DNA of 64,000 nt from Butyrivibrio sp. INlla14. Lineage in GTDB: Bacteria; Bacillota; Clostridia; Lachnospirales; Lachnospiraceae. The stretch spans positions 1 to 64,000 of the forward strand of contig NZ_FMVS01000009.1 in NCBI RefSeq assembly GCF_900102515.1, read 5' to 3'. The position numbers and the translations under genes are program-made. Each line of letters opens with the position of its first letter. Position 1 is the stretch's first letter. Positions 8,176 to 15,283 of this stretch are shown piece after piece. The notes beneath the pieces are model-generated. The model made no database searches. It worked only from the letters and a program-made list of their open reading frames with translations, and had not been told where the DNA came from.

Positions 8176-8278
8176 AGATTATGAGCAATTGTTCTACGGC
8201 GGATTCGGAAGCGTGGATGCGGAGAGACTTCTGAAGAAATATCTGACTCCGGAGCTGTGGGAAATTTTGAATATGTAA
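8168..8278 (+). pseudogene. Unassigned 36-codon remnant
   Basis: Immediately after the AbiEii-like fragment, in another frame, 36 codons read GFEDYEQLFYGGFGSVDAER then LLKKYLTPELWEILNM and a stop. The composition looks like a genuine protein C-terminus, but a stop (TAA) directly precedes it and no start is present. It could be the end of the preceding gene after a one-base frameshift, or the tail of another lost gene. Confidence 0.4.
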
Positions 8279-8296
8279 TTGCATGAAGATTTTACG

Positions 8297-8324
8297 TGGG
8301 CTGGAGCAATCCAGTCCATTTTTT
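8297..8324 (+). terminator. Terminator after the toxin-like remnants
   Basis: TGGGCTGGA (8297-8305) pairs with TCCAGTCCA (8310-8318), a 9-bp stem with one G-T pair and loop GCAA, followed by six T. Confidence 0.85.
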
Positions 8325-8431
8325 GTGGGAGGAATAGGGCTGTTGGGGTTATAATGGATGTGTGTTATGAAAAAGTTGTATGTGTGTGGGGGCAAGAAGC
8401 TTTGTTCTTCTTGATGGTTTTATCATAGAAC

Positions 8432-9283
8432 TTGAACTTTAATCCAAGCTTAAAACATTGTGAAAAGATTGTGACGAGAATTAACCAACCAACTAAGGGG
8501 ATTGTTGTGGATTTTTTAGATGAGAGAATGAGCTTACCAATTCAAGGAGTAAGCGTTGACTGGGATAAGATAGATGGAGGCAGTTACCTTCGTGGGATAG
8601 AGGCAATCAAAGGTCTGGACTATCTTTCTTTTAATAATAAAATCACGATATTTGTTGGCGAAAATGGTAGTGGAAAGTCCACCATGCTGGAAGCGATTGC
8701 TGTGAATTATGGTTTTAATCCTGAAGGCGGAACCAAGAATTACAGCTTTTCAACGTATGATTCGCAATCTGAATTGTGCGATGCAATTAAGCTTTCCAGA
8801 GGGATTAGAAAGCCTAAATGGGGATATTTCCTGAGAGCAGAGAGCTTTTATAATGTTGCTACAGCAGAGGAAATGTACGCAAAAGAGGATCCGAGAGGCA
8901 GGCATGAACATTTTCATGAGAGATCACATGGGGAAAGCTTTCTGCAACTTGTACAATCCAATTTTCAAGGTAATGGATTATATCTTTTGGACGAGCCAGA
9001 GGCAGCATTATCGCCGCAGAGGCAGCTGACTCTTTTACTGGAGATTGTAAACTGTGCAAAAGAGGATTCTCAGTTCATTATGGTAACTCACTCTCCTATA
9101 CTGTTAGGAATTCCTGGGGCGGAGATACTAAGCTTTGATGATGGGCAGATTCATACGATTGATTATGAGGACACGGATAGTTACCAGATTACAAAGATGT
9201 TTATAGAGAATAAGGAGCAACTTTTAAAGAGGTTGTTAAGTGATGAGCTTGATATAGATCCCTGGAATCTGGAGGATGAGTGA
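8432..9283 (+). CDS. AAA family ATPase (COG3910-like)
   Basis: An ABC-type ATPase without membrane partner. Walker A is GENGSGKST (about residues 75-83) and Walker B LYLLDEPEAALSP (about 183-195), followed by the switch histidine in MVTHSPILL. The ABC signature LSGGQ is replaced by SHGESF, as in AAA_21-type predicted ATPases related to SMC/RecF proteins. The start is uncertain: TTG 8432 opens the frame, but no good ribosome binding site is seen; ATG 8528 would still keep the nucleotide-binding core. It lies between a terminator and a lipoprotein gene. Function unknown; some relatives act in phage defence. Confidence 0.82.
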   Translation: MNFNPSLKHCEKIVTRINQPTKGIVVDFLDERMSLPIQGVSVDWDKIDGGSYLRGIEAIKGLDYLSFNNKITIFVGENGSGKSTMLEAIAVNYGFNPEGGTKNYSFSTYDSQSELCDAIKLSRGIRKPKWGYFLRAESFYNVATAEEMYAKEDPRGRHEHFHERSHGESFLQLVQSNFQGNGLYLLDEPEAALSPQRQLTLLLEIVNCAKEDSQFIMVTHSPILLGIPGAEILSFDDGQIHTIDYEDTDSYQITKMFIENKEQLLKRLLSDELDIDPWNLEDE

Positions 9284-9308
9284 TTGCACTAAGCAATGGA
9301 GGAGCCGT

Positions 9309-10547
9309 ATGAAAAGATTATGTGTTGCTATGGTAATGCTTATGACGATTGCCGCTGTTGGATGTGGAAACAATAAAGTGGCAGATAGCAGAGCTGCTTC
9401 CAGCACAGTGAGTGAACCGGAAACAGTTGAAGTTGATAGTCTTGGCGTGCCTGCGGTTAAAGACGGCATTTTGAGACCAGGAGAAGACTGTGCAGAGGTT
9501 GTTTTCGATTGGGATCCGGTTGAGGGCGCTGATGGATACGAAGTCTCTGAGGAGAATAAGTACTATTCAGAAAAGGAATACAGAGAACCTGAAACTGTAG
9601 AGATTTCAGATAATTCTTATGTTACCGGTGCCCAGGATTATTTCGATTTCAGAATAAGAGTAAGGGCATTTAAAGGCAACGGAGCCGAGAGAGTTTATGG
9701 CGAATGGAGCTCTTTTGCCACAGGAAGTGCTTATGAAAAGCAGCTAGTTTCAGTGGGCGGACCCTATGGAGAGATGTCTATAGTTGTTCCGGAAGGATGG
9801 ACAGCGGAGATTTCTGCAGTGGATGACGGGAAGCTCACTTATGGTCTATATGGATTGATACTAAAACCAAAATCTGCAGATGCAGGGCAGATAGAGCTCT
9901 TTTGCTCAGATAGCTTTGGCGTTTGCGGTACAGGTCTTTCCCAGGAAGAGATTACATTAGCGGGATATACCGCGCGTGTTGGCACATATGATGATCATGA
10001 GCACTGGGATTTCATTACGTTTGGCGATGAACGTCCGCAGATAGTTGCCCAGAGTATAGACTGCGATTCCTGGATAAGCCATATGTGGGAAGAAGCAGAT
10101 ACTATTTTGGATACGCTTAAGTTTGATCCCAGCAAGACTGAAGGCGGAATAGGACAGTACATTTCAGATTCTGAAGTTGAAGCTCTTGGGCTCATGATGA
10201 GCGTAAGTAATGTTACTCCTTCAGGACTGACTGTTCATTTCAGGCAATATGATGATAAGAATACCGGTGAGCTGATATATGGAGAAGACTACACCCTTGA
10301 GAAACGTGAAGGTGAGAAGTGGGAAGCGGTTCCAACGATAATCGATAATGGAGTTTTCACTGATATTGGCTACAATATTCCAAAGAATGGGGAAGCTGAG
10401 GTTGAAACTAACTGGGAGTGGCTTTACGGAAAGCTTGAACCTGGAACATATAAGATAACCAAGACAGTTTTGGATTCAGGAGCCAGCGACGAAGGGGATA
10501 GTTTAAATCGGTATACTATGAGCGCACAGTTTTTGATTGCCGGATGA
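9309..10547 (+). CDS. Lipoprotein with fibronectin-III-like and Ig-like domains
   Basis: A 412-residue lipoprotein. Signal peptide MKRLCVAMVMLMTIAAVGC has cysteine 19. Residues 40-145 look like an Fn3 domain (FDWDPVEGADGYEV through RVYGEWSSFATG). The C-terminal 115 residues, starting at MMSVSNVTPSGLTVHF and ending NWEWLYGKLEPGTYKITK, match the bacterial Ig-like group-14 pattern found in secreted Firmicute proteins. ATG 9309 has GGAGCC just upstream; an in-frame start at 9276 would overlap the preceding gene. It lacks the IIGGADGPTSI motif of its neighbours. Probably a surface-exposed binding or structural protein. Confidence 0.8.
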   Translation: MKRLCVAMVMLMTIAAVGCGNNKVADSRAASSTVSEPETVEVDSLGVPAVKDGILRPGEDCAEVVFDWDPVEGADGYEVSEENKYYSEKEYREPETVEISDNSYVTGAQDYFDFRIRVRAFKGNGAERVYGEWSSFATGSAYEKQLVSVGGPYGEMSIVVPEGWTAEISAVDDGKLTYGLYGLILKPKSADAGQIELFCSDSFGVCGTGLSQEEITLAGYTARVGTYDDHEHWDFITFGDERPQIVAQSIDCDSWISHMWEEADTILDTLKFDPSKTEGGIGQYISDSEVEALGLMMSVSNVTPSGLTVHFRQYDDKNTGELIYGEDYTLEKREGEKWEAVPTIIDNGVFTDIGYNIPKNGEAEVETNWEWLYGKLEPGTYKITKTVLDSGASDEGDSLNRYTMSAQFLIAG

Positions 10548-10560
10548 GGGAGATTAAAAT

Positions 10561-10854
10561 ATGTCATATTGTTCCTGGGATCAGTCTTCTGAACTGATTA
10601 TAAAGTATCACGACTCTGAGTGGGGCGTGCCTTTGCATGATGACAGGGGACAGTTTGAGTTCCCGATGATGGAAGTAATGCAGTGTGGCCTCAACTGGAA
10701 CATGATGATCAATAAGAGGGAGATATTCCGGTGAGTAACGGCCTTTCAGATATGATTAGCAAGGATTTGAAGAAAAGAAGGCTTTAAGGTGGTATCAGCT
10801 GAGTTCCTAGAGGATGGAATTCCGCATGTTCAGATGGAACGGAGAATAGTATGA
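10561..10854 (+). pseudogene. tag: 3-methyladenine DNA glycosylase I (tag) pseudogene
   Basis: ATG 10561 begins 57 good Tag codons (CSWDQSSELIIKYHDSEWGV through NWNMMINKREIFR) and then a stop. Directly after, in another frame, VSNGLSDMISKDLKKR is the later Tag segment, so about 85 codons are deleted between them. One extra A after LKKR shifts frame again (GFKVV), after which similarity fades and the frame ends at 10854, overlapping the next ATG. Intact Tag removes 3-methyladenine from alkylated DNA; this copy lacks its catalytic core and cannot be active. Confidence 0.85.
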
Positions 10855-11447
10855 GAATAGATAAAAGAATGTTGGAAGATATTCCAGCGTGGCTTGAAAG
10901 ACAAGATGACATCCCAAGTGGATGGCTTTATATCGGGGATGAGAAGGAAAGATATCTTCTTGGACAGCCCGGCAGAAGGAACATGCTCGTGTTTGGCGTG
11001 AATCCCAGCACAGCTTCTGCAGGAGAGAACAATCTGGATCCCACTATTAAAAGAGTGCGTAAGTTTGTTCAAAAAGATCCTGCCTGTGATGGATGGATCA
11101 TGGCGAATCTTTACCCGCTAAGGGCAACAAATCCCGATGATCTGCCTGCCAAGGCAGACAAAAAACTTATCGAGAAGAACCTGAAGGTCCTGGAAGCTCT
11201 TCAGAAATCTTACTTCATTGATAAGGTATGGGCTGCATGGGGAGATCTTATTGATTCCAGGGATTATCTTGGTAACACACTTTTTGACATTCAGGATATG
11301 ATAGAAGAGGCTGAGTGGTACCACCTTGGAACTACGACCAGATGGGGGAATCCCAGACACCCGCTGTATTTGAAAGGGAATTCTGAGTTTCAGTGGTTCC
11401 CGGTTTTTGATTATGCCTGCGAATGTAGAGATGGGGATATTTGGTGA
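10851..11447 (+). CDS. DUF1643 domain protein
   Basis: A 198-residue soluble protein with the DUF1643 signatures: LVFGVNPSTASAGENNLDPT, then ANLYPLRATNPDDL and a C-terminal RWGNPRHPLY. The family is widespread, sometimes plasmid- or phage-borne, and has no established reaction. The N-terminal 45 residues (AWLERQDDIPSGWLYIGDEK) are an extension before the core domain. ATG 10851 overlaps the end of the tag remnant; GGAACGGAGAA is the likely ribosome binding site. The following lipoprotein starts 19 bp later, so they may be co-transcribed. Confidence 0.85.
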   Translation: MRIDKRMLEDIPAWLERQDDIPSGWLYIGDEKERYLLGQPGRRNMLVFGVNPSTASAGENNLDPTIKRVRKFVQKDPACDGWIMANLYPLRATNPDDLPAKADKKLIEKNLKVLEALQKSYFIDKVWAAWGDLIDSRDYLGNTLFDIQDMIEEAEWYHLGTTTRWGNPRHPLYLKGNSEFQWFPVFDYACECRDGDIW

Positions 11448-11466
11448 TGACTGAGGAGACTATTAA

Positions 11467-12270
11467 GTGAAAAGAAGATATTTAGCCATTGGGATGCTTA
11501 CGCTAGCCATAGTATTGACGGGCTGCGGATCTAAAACTGAATCGGATGTAACAATTATCGGCGGGGCTGATGGACCGACATCTATTTTCCTTGCGTCAAA
11601 GAACGATAAAGACAGCTACACGCAGATTGATCAGGAAACAGCAAAGCTGATGATGGATCTTAATGATGGCCATGTGATTGTAGATGTCAGGCGCCAGGAT
11701 GAGTATGATGAAGGGCACATTCCGGGAGCTATATGTATCCCTAACGAAAGTATTACTGATTCTATGCCATCGGAACTTCCTGATCTTGAACAGATAATTC
11801 TTGTTTATTGCAGGAGTGGAAGGCGCAGCAAAGAGGCAGCACAGAAACTTTTTGATATGGGATATACTAATGTCTTTGAGTTTGGTGGAATTATCGACTG
11901 GACTGGAGAGGTTATTACAGAGGAGGCAAAAGAGACAGCTATGACACTTTATATTGATGGAAAAGAAATGCAGGTTACATGGGAAGATAATGCCTCGGTA
12001 AATGAGCTGAAGGAAATCTTGCCTCTCAAAGTAAACATGTCAATGTATGGCGGCTTTGAGCAGGTTGGATCAATAGGTCAGAGCATAAGCCGGGATGATA
12101 AGCAGATCACAACAGAGTTTGGGGATATCGTGCTTTATTCAGGAAATCAGATTGTGGTTTTCTATGGTTCAAATTCCTGGGCATATACTAAGCTCGGGCA
12201 TATTGATCTATCTGAGGAAGAGCTGACACAGCTTCTTGGTAATGGTGATGTTGTTTTAGAGATAAAGTAA
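11467..12270 (+). CDS. Rhodanese-domain lipoprotein with IIGGADGPTSIF motif (copy 3)
   Basis: GTG start with GAGGAG upstream. Signal peptide MKRRYLAIGMLTLAIVLTGC ends at cysteine 20 and IIGGADGPTSIFLASK begins at residue 30, in register with the lipoproteins at 2072 and 3009. Residues 60-155 form a rhodanese domain (VIVDVRRQDEYDEGHIPGA) with an intact active-site loop CRSGRRS, implying sulfur or thiol chemistry outside the membrane. The last 105 residues (TLYIDGKEMQVTWEDNASV through DIVLYSGNQIVVFYG) match the cyclophilin-like fold of small exported proteins. A 267-residue three-part architecture; substrate unknown. Confidence 0.85.
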   Translation: MKRRYLAIGMLTLAIVLTGCGSKTESDVTIIGGADGPTSIFLASKNDKDSYTQIDQETAKLMMDLNDGHVIVDVRRQDEYDEGHIPGAICIPNESITDSMPSELPDLEQIILVYCRSGRRSKEAAQKLFDMGYTNVFEFGGIIDWTGEVITEEAKETAMTLYIDGKEMQVTWEDNASVNELKEILPLKVNMSMYGGFEQVGSIGQSISRDDKQITTEFGDIVLYSGNQIVVFYGSNSWAYTKLGHIDLSEEELTQLLGNGDVVLEIK

Positions 12271-12394
12271 GGGGCAAATTCGCACTTTTATGGAGAGTGA
12301 ATCTGATGAAAATAGAGCAGATGGCTATGAAGTTGTCAGCGGGCCGCGTACTACAGGAGATGGATATTATAAACATCGTGCGAGAAAATCCCTT

Positions 12395-13278
12395 CCGATG
12401 AAATCGGTTGTGGGATGAATCGCACTAGCTTTTCTTTTTGTATTTCCCCGTCTTACTGTATTTGCGTTTGTGTTCTTCTGTTCGCTGATCTTCAATGTAT
12501 TTCTTAACAGTATCAAGAGAAACGCTTCCGGTAGTTGCACAAAAGTAACTTGCACTCCAGAAGGGTGAATCTCTCCACAGATACTTTTCTATATGAGTCC
12601 TATATGTATTTCTCACTTCTTTGGAAAGCTGTGATTTTAACGAGTTGATGAGTTTTACAGGTGCCACATCAGGTGGCATGGAGATCAGCAGATGCATGTG
12701 ATCGACATCTGTCTCTGCAGAAATGAGTTCACTGTTCATGCGTCCGCATAGGTAATGCTCTTACTGAAAAGAGGAACAGAAGGATAAAGGATCAGTTCCA
12801 TAAGGTGAGCAGACAGCTTGCAGCCTATGCAAGGGATAACCATGTAGATGTAGTAGTGATGGGACATAATATATACCAGAAACAGGAGATAGGTATAGGA
12901 CATGTCAATAACCAGAATTTTGTGCAGATACCAATGCTGATATTTGCAGACATGCTCAGATACAAACTTGCTGAATATGGTATAAAGTTTGTTCTCACGG
13001 AAGAAAGCTACACATCAAAGGCAGACTTTCTTGCAAAAGACTATATCCCTGCGTATAAGAACAGTTCAGGAAACTACTTTTTCTCAGGAAAGAGGATACA
13101 GAGAGGACTTTACAGGCACTACGATGGTACAATAACAAATGCAGACATAAATGGAGCTGCAAACATCTTAAGGAAAGTATTCCCAAAGGTAAGCCAATGG
13201 GATAGGGGCATAGTGGACATGCCCTGTTCTGCAGGCTGCATAGAGCATCCTACAGGTTCATGCCGCCATTCCGGCGTG
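12395..13278. mobile_element. Internally deleted IS200/IS605-type element
   Basis: A left hairpin (CCGAT, GAA, ATCGG at 12395-12407) lies outside the end of a leftward tnpA and a right hairpin (CATGCCG with CGGCGTG at 13259-13278) at the end of a rightward tnpB, the usual IS605 layout with subterminal hairpins and no inverted repeats. The divergent 5' halves of both genes are missing, with a junction near 12740-12760. No target duplication is expected for this family. The exact ends are not defined by sequence alone. Confidence 0.8.
12425..12739 (-). pseudogene. tnpA: IS200-type Y1 transposase TnpA, N-terminally truncated
   Basis: The frame keeps the HUH metal motif in DVDHMHLLI and the nucleophile-bearing helix VKKYIEDQ, plus the LWRDSPFWSASYF strand and the KLINSLKSQ helix of Y1 transposases. 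Full proteins are about 130-150 residues; here about 40 N-terminal residues are absent, although a few in-frame codons (EHYLCGR) before the ATG still match the family. Loss of the first strand makes autonomous transposition unlikely. Confidence 0.85.
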
Positions 13279-13284
13279 ACTTGA
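12727..13284 (+). pseudogene. tnpB: TnpB RuvC-like nuclease, 5'-truncated
   Basis: The frame runs from about 12727 (GNALTEKRNRRIKDQFHKVS) to the stop at 13284 and covers the C-terminal 185 residues of TnpB. RuvC-II Glu is in LTEESYTSK and RuvC-III Asp in NADINGAANIL; the RuvC-I Asp and all N-terminal guide-binding parts are gone. The CxxC zinc finger typical after TSK is replaced by a SGKRIQRGLYRH insertion, seen in a TnpB subgroup. The first possible start (GTG 12805) gives only 159 residues. Not expected to be an active RNA-guided nuclease. Confidence 0.85.
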
Positions 13285-13308
13285 AAGACAGGATGAGGAT
13301 ATTTGGTA

Positions 13309-13905
13309 ATGGATACGATTGATATTGTTGTAAAGCGTATTATTGAAATGGAATCCATTCTGGAAGAGGCATTGAGAAGAATGGATAAGGCTGAGGAGGT
13401 ACCAGAAGCTCTTTTGGCCTATCAGTCAGAGATAAAGAAACTTGATGTGTATTACTCCAGCCAGGATTGGAAAGATGATTTTGCCTTGGATGAAGATGGG
13501 CGTTTACCAAAGGATTTGAAGCGTGGAGTTCTTTCTGAAGATGGAATCTATGATGCGCTTGAGCGGAACAAAGAATTGATGGAAAGGATAAAGGGAACGA
13601 GAATGGTTAAGCATGTGATTTTATGGACACTTAAGGATGAAATTTCAGCAGAGGAGAAGGAAACTATCAAGCAGGGAATAAAAGAAGGTCTTGAAGGATT
13701 AAAGGGCAAGGTTCCTGGAATTATTGATATCAAGGTTAATATCAATGGTCTTGAGTCCTCTAACGCAGACCTGATGCTTGATTCAACTTTTGAAAGCGTA
13801 GAGGCACTTAAGGGATATTCTGTACATCCTGAGCATGTAGCAGTAGCTGATTCCAAGGTAAGACCTTATACCAAGATCAGAAGCTGCCTGGATTATGAGG
13901 TTTAA
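13309..13905 (+). CDS. DUF4298-Dabb fusion protein
   Basis: Two domains in one frame. Residues 1-95 are DUF4298 (KKLDVYYSSQDWKDDFALDE, LPKDLKRGVLSED). Residues 98-198 are a Dabb (stress-responsive alpha-beta barrel) domain beginning MVKHVILWTLKDEISAEE, with PGIIDIKVNINGL and the signature YSVHPEHVAV. The two are usually separate genes. ATG 13309 is chosen; GGATGAGGA precedes it. It lies directly beyond the IS605 remnant, 31 bp from its right hairpin, and 35 bp before the CMD-family gene. Dabb proteins are small-molecule binding or cyclase-like folds; no substrate can be named. Confidence 0.82.
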   Translation: MDTIDIVVKRIIEMESILEEALRRMDKAEEVPEALLAYQSEIKKLDVYYSSQDWKDDFALDEDGRLPKDLKRGVLSEDGIYDALERNKELMERIKGTRMVKHVILWTLKDEISAEEKETIKQGIKEGLEGLKGKVPGIIDIKVNINGLESSNADLMLDSTFESVEALKGYSVHPEHVAVADSKVRPYTKIRSCLDYEV

Positions 13906-13940
13906 GAGGCTTGTTTTGCATAAAGGAAAGGATAATTAAA

Positions 13941-14288
13941 ATGGCAGAAAAAATCGTACAGACAGCTGGAAGAAATCAGCTTGGTGAATTTGCACCAATG
14001 TTTGCACATTTAAATGATGATGTACTCTTTGGAGAGGTATGGAATGAAGAAGCGATTGACGTTAAGACCAAATGCATTATTACAGTGGTTTCACTTATGG
14101 CTTCCGGTATTACAGATTCTTCCTTGACCTATCATCTTCAGAATGCGAAGGCTCATGGAGTTACAAAGGAGGAGATTGCTGCAATTATAACACATGCCAC
14201 TATGTATGTAGGATGGCCAAAGGGTTGGGCAGTATTTCGTCTGGCTAAGGAAGTATGGAATGAAAAGTCAGATGACAATTACAGTTAA
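13941..14288 (+). CDS. Carboxymuconolactone decarboxylase family protein
   Basis: A 115-residue all-helical protein of the CMD/AhpD-like fold: FGEVWNEEAIDVKTKCIIT, then LTYHLQNAKAHGVTKEEIAA and ITHATMYVGWPKGWAVF. The CxxC redox pair of AhpD is absent and the family His is present (THATMYVGWPK), as in 4-carboxymuconolactone decarboxylase-type relatives common in Lachnospiraceae. GGAAAGGA lies 8 bp before ATG 13941, which is preferred over an in-frame upstream codon at 13911. Short intergenic distance suggests co-transcription with the DUF4298-Dabb gene. Confidence 0.87.
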   Translation: MAEKIVQTAGRNQLGEFAPMFAHLNDDVLFGEVWNEEAIDVKTKCIITVVSLMASGITDSSLTYHLQNAKAHGVTKEEIAAIITHATMYVGWPKGWAVFRLAKEVWNEKSDDNYS

Positions 14289-14338
14289 TTGAAATACATA
14301 TGAGACCAAAGCTGCACAGAAGTACACAGATGCTGATC

Positions 14339-14578
14339 TTAACTGGAATGAATTATGTAATAGGGGACATACACAATGATAAGCCCGATAAACATAATCA
14401 TTGTTGCTTCTACCCACTGTTTGGTGGTAAGCGTAAATGCAGCTTCTCCCGACTCATATTTAAACCTACCGAATTCGGTAGGTTTAAAATTTGGATTATG
14501 CAACTGTTCCCATAATCCCAAAAAATCTATAGTAGACCGATTTCTTAGCCAATGGCTGATAACAAGAAATTCATCAGA
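14339..14578 (-). pseudogene. KilA-N domain remnant
   Basis: Read on the reverse strand, about 80 codons run from SDEFLVISHWLRNRSTIDFL through GLWEQLHNPNFKPTEF and ESGEAAFTLTTKQWVEAT to a stop. This is the core of the phage-type KilA-N DNA-binding domain (NWLRNRNTxEFLGxWEQLxNPxF). The N-terminus is closed by a stop at 14579-14581, and after KQWVEAT the expected AIGI, GRYGGTYAH segment is replaced by unrelated hydrophobic codons. It is a decayed prophage or mobile-element gene. It fills most of the gap 14289-14641; no intact gene is seen there. Confidence 0.75.
14459..14488. repeat. 30-bp perfect palindrome
   Basis: Positions 14459-14473 and 14474-14488 are exact reverse complements, centred on GAATTC. 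Each arm begins TTTAAACCTACC. It lies inside the KilA-N remnant, where it encodes FKPTEFGRFK on the reverse strand and nearly the same residues on the forward strand. It could extrude as a cruciform or be a binding site; no T run follows. Confidence 0.85.
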
Positions 14579-14641
14579 TCATCAACGAACAGACACTAAT
14601 GTAATGAGGAAACTAACGAAGAATACAAATAAGGATGAGAT

Positions 14642-15019
14642 ATGAGCAGAGTTTTACGACCACATCATGGGATGTGTTTTCAGTTTTATGAAGGAAAAGG
14701 ATACAGTGAGGACTTCACTGATCACATGGGCAGGATAATCAGGGAAATGGAGGCGGATCCTTCTCAGATCATAAAGCTTCAGGTGGAGACAGATATTGTC
14801 TGTGAGAACTGTCCCAACAATGAGGCAGGAGAATGCACTACCGCTGATAAGGTTAAAAGATATGACGAGGAAGTCCTCAAAGCTTGCAATTTAGTAGAGG
14901 GTGAAGAGATTTCTTTTGCTGAGTTCGCTAAAATGGTAAGGGATAAGATCATTAGCGCCGGTATTAGAAGTGATATTTGCGGAGATTGCAGCTGGGATTA
15001 CATCTGTAGTGCAAAGTAA
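14642..15019 (+). CDS. DUF1284 cysteine-rich protein
   Basis: A 125-residue protein with the DUF1284 pattern: LRPHHGMCFQFYEGKGYSEDF at the N-terminus, then VCENCPNNEAGECTTADK and a C-terminal CGDCSWDYIC. The conserved cysteines suggest an iron-sulfur or zinc site, which is also suspected for the family, but no reaction is known. AAGGATGAG precedes ATG 14642. It stands alone between the KilA-N remnant and a palindromic element. Confidence 0.85.
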   Translation: MSRVLRPHHGMCFQFYEGKGYSEDFTDHMGRIIREMEADPSQIIKLQVETDIVCENCPNNEAGECTTADKVKRYDEEVLKACNLVEGEEISFAEFAKMVRDKIISAGIRSDICGDCSWDYICSAK

Positions 15020-15103
15020 AATGAGAGCGAGAAAGGTTTCAAGGACTATAGATGAGTAAGTGTGCTAGAGGCTGCAAAAAGGAAGAGAGACAGCATATAA
15101 TGG

Positions 15104-15133
15104 GATAGGACCGCGTAATTACGCGGCCCTATC
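15104..15133. repeat. 30-bp near-perfect palindrome between genes
   Basis: GATAGG, A, CCGCGTAA (15104-15118) mirrors TTACGCGG, C, CCTATC (15119-15133): 14 of 15 pairs. There is no T tract, so it is not a standard terminator. It is the most GC-rich part of the gap 15020-15283; nothing else is recognised there except the ribosome binding site of the next gene. Confidence 0.75.
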
Positions 15134-15283
15134 GGAGATGTTCTCTGATGCCAGTTCACTGTTTATGGTGTCTTCACAAGCTAAGAAAACTAATAAAGTA
15201 GGAAGTATTGCTCTGAAAATGAAACATGGACCGGCATGGGAATAGTGGGAACGACATTACATAGAAGGAAAAGAGGTAAAAAA

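Noticed and set aside
12805..13284. TnpB as an active RNA-guided nuclease
   Set aside because: The RuvC-I aspartate and the N-terminal half are missing.
13285..13308. Short match of the IS605 right flank (GATGAGGATATTTGGTAATG) to the end of the DUF1643 gene near 11430-11449
   Set aside because: The resemblance is about 20 bp with mismatches and too short to claim a duplicated gene end.
14300..14515. Plus-strand frame of 71 codons over the palindrome
   Set aside because: It mirrors the KilA-N remnant on the opposite strand because of the palindrome; there is no ribosome binding site and the minus-strand reading is the one with family similarity.
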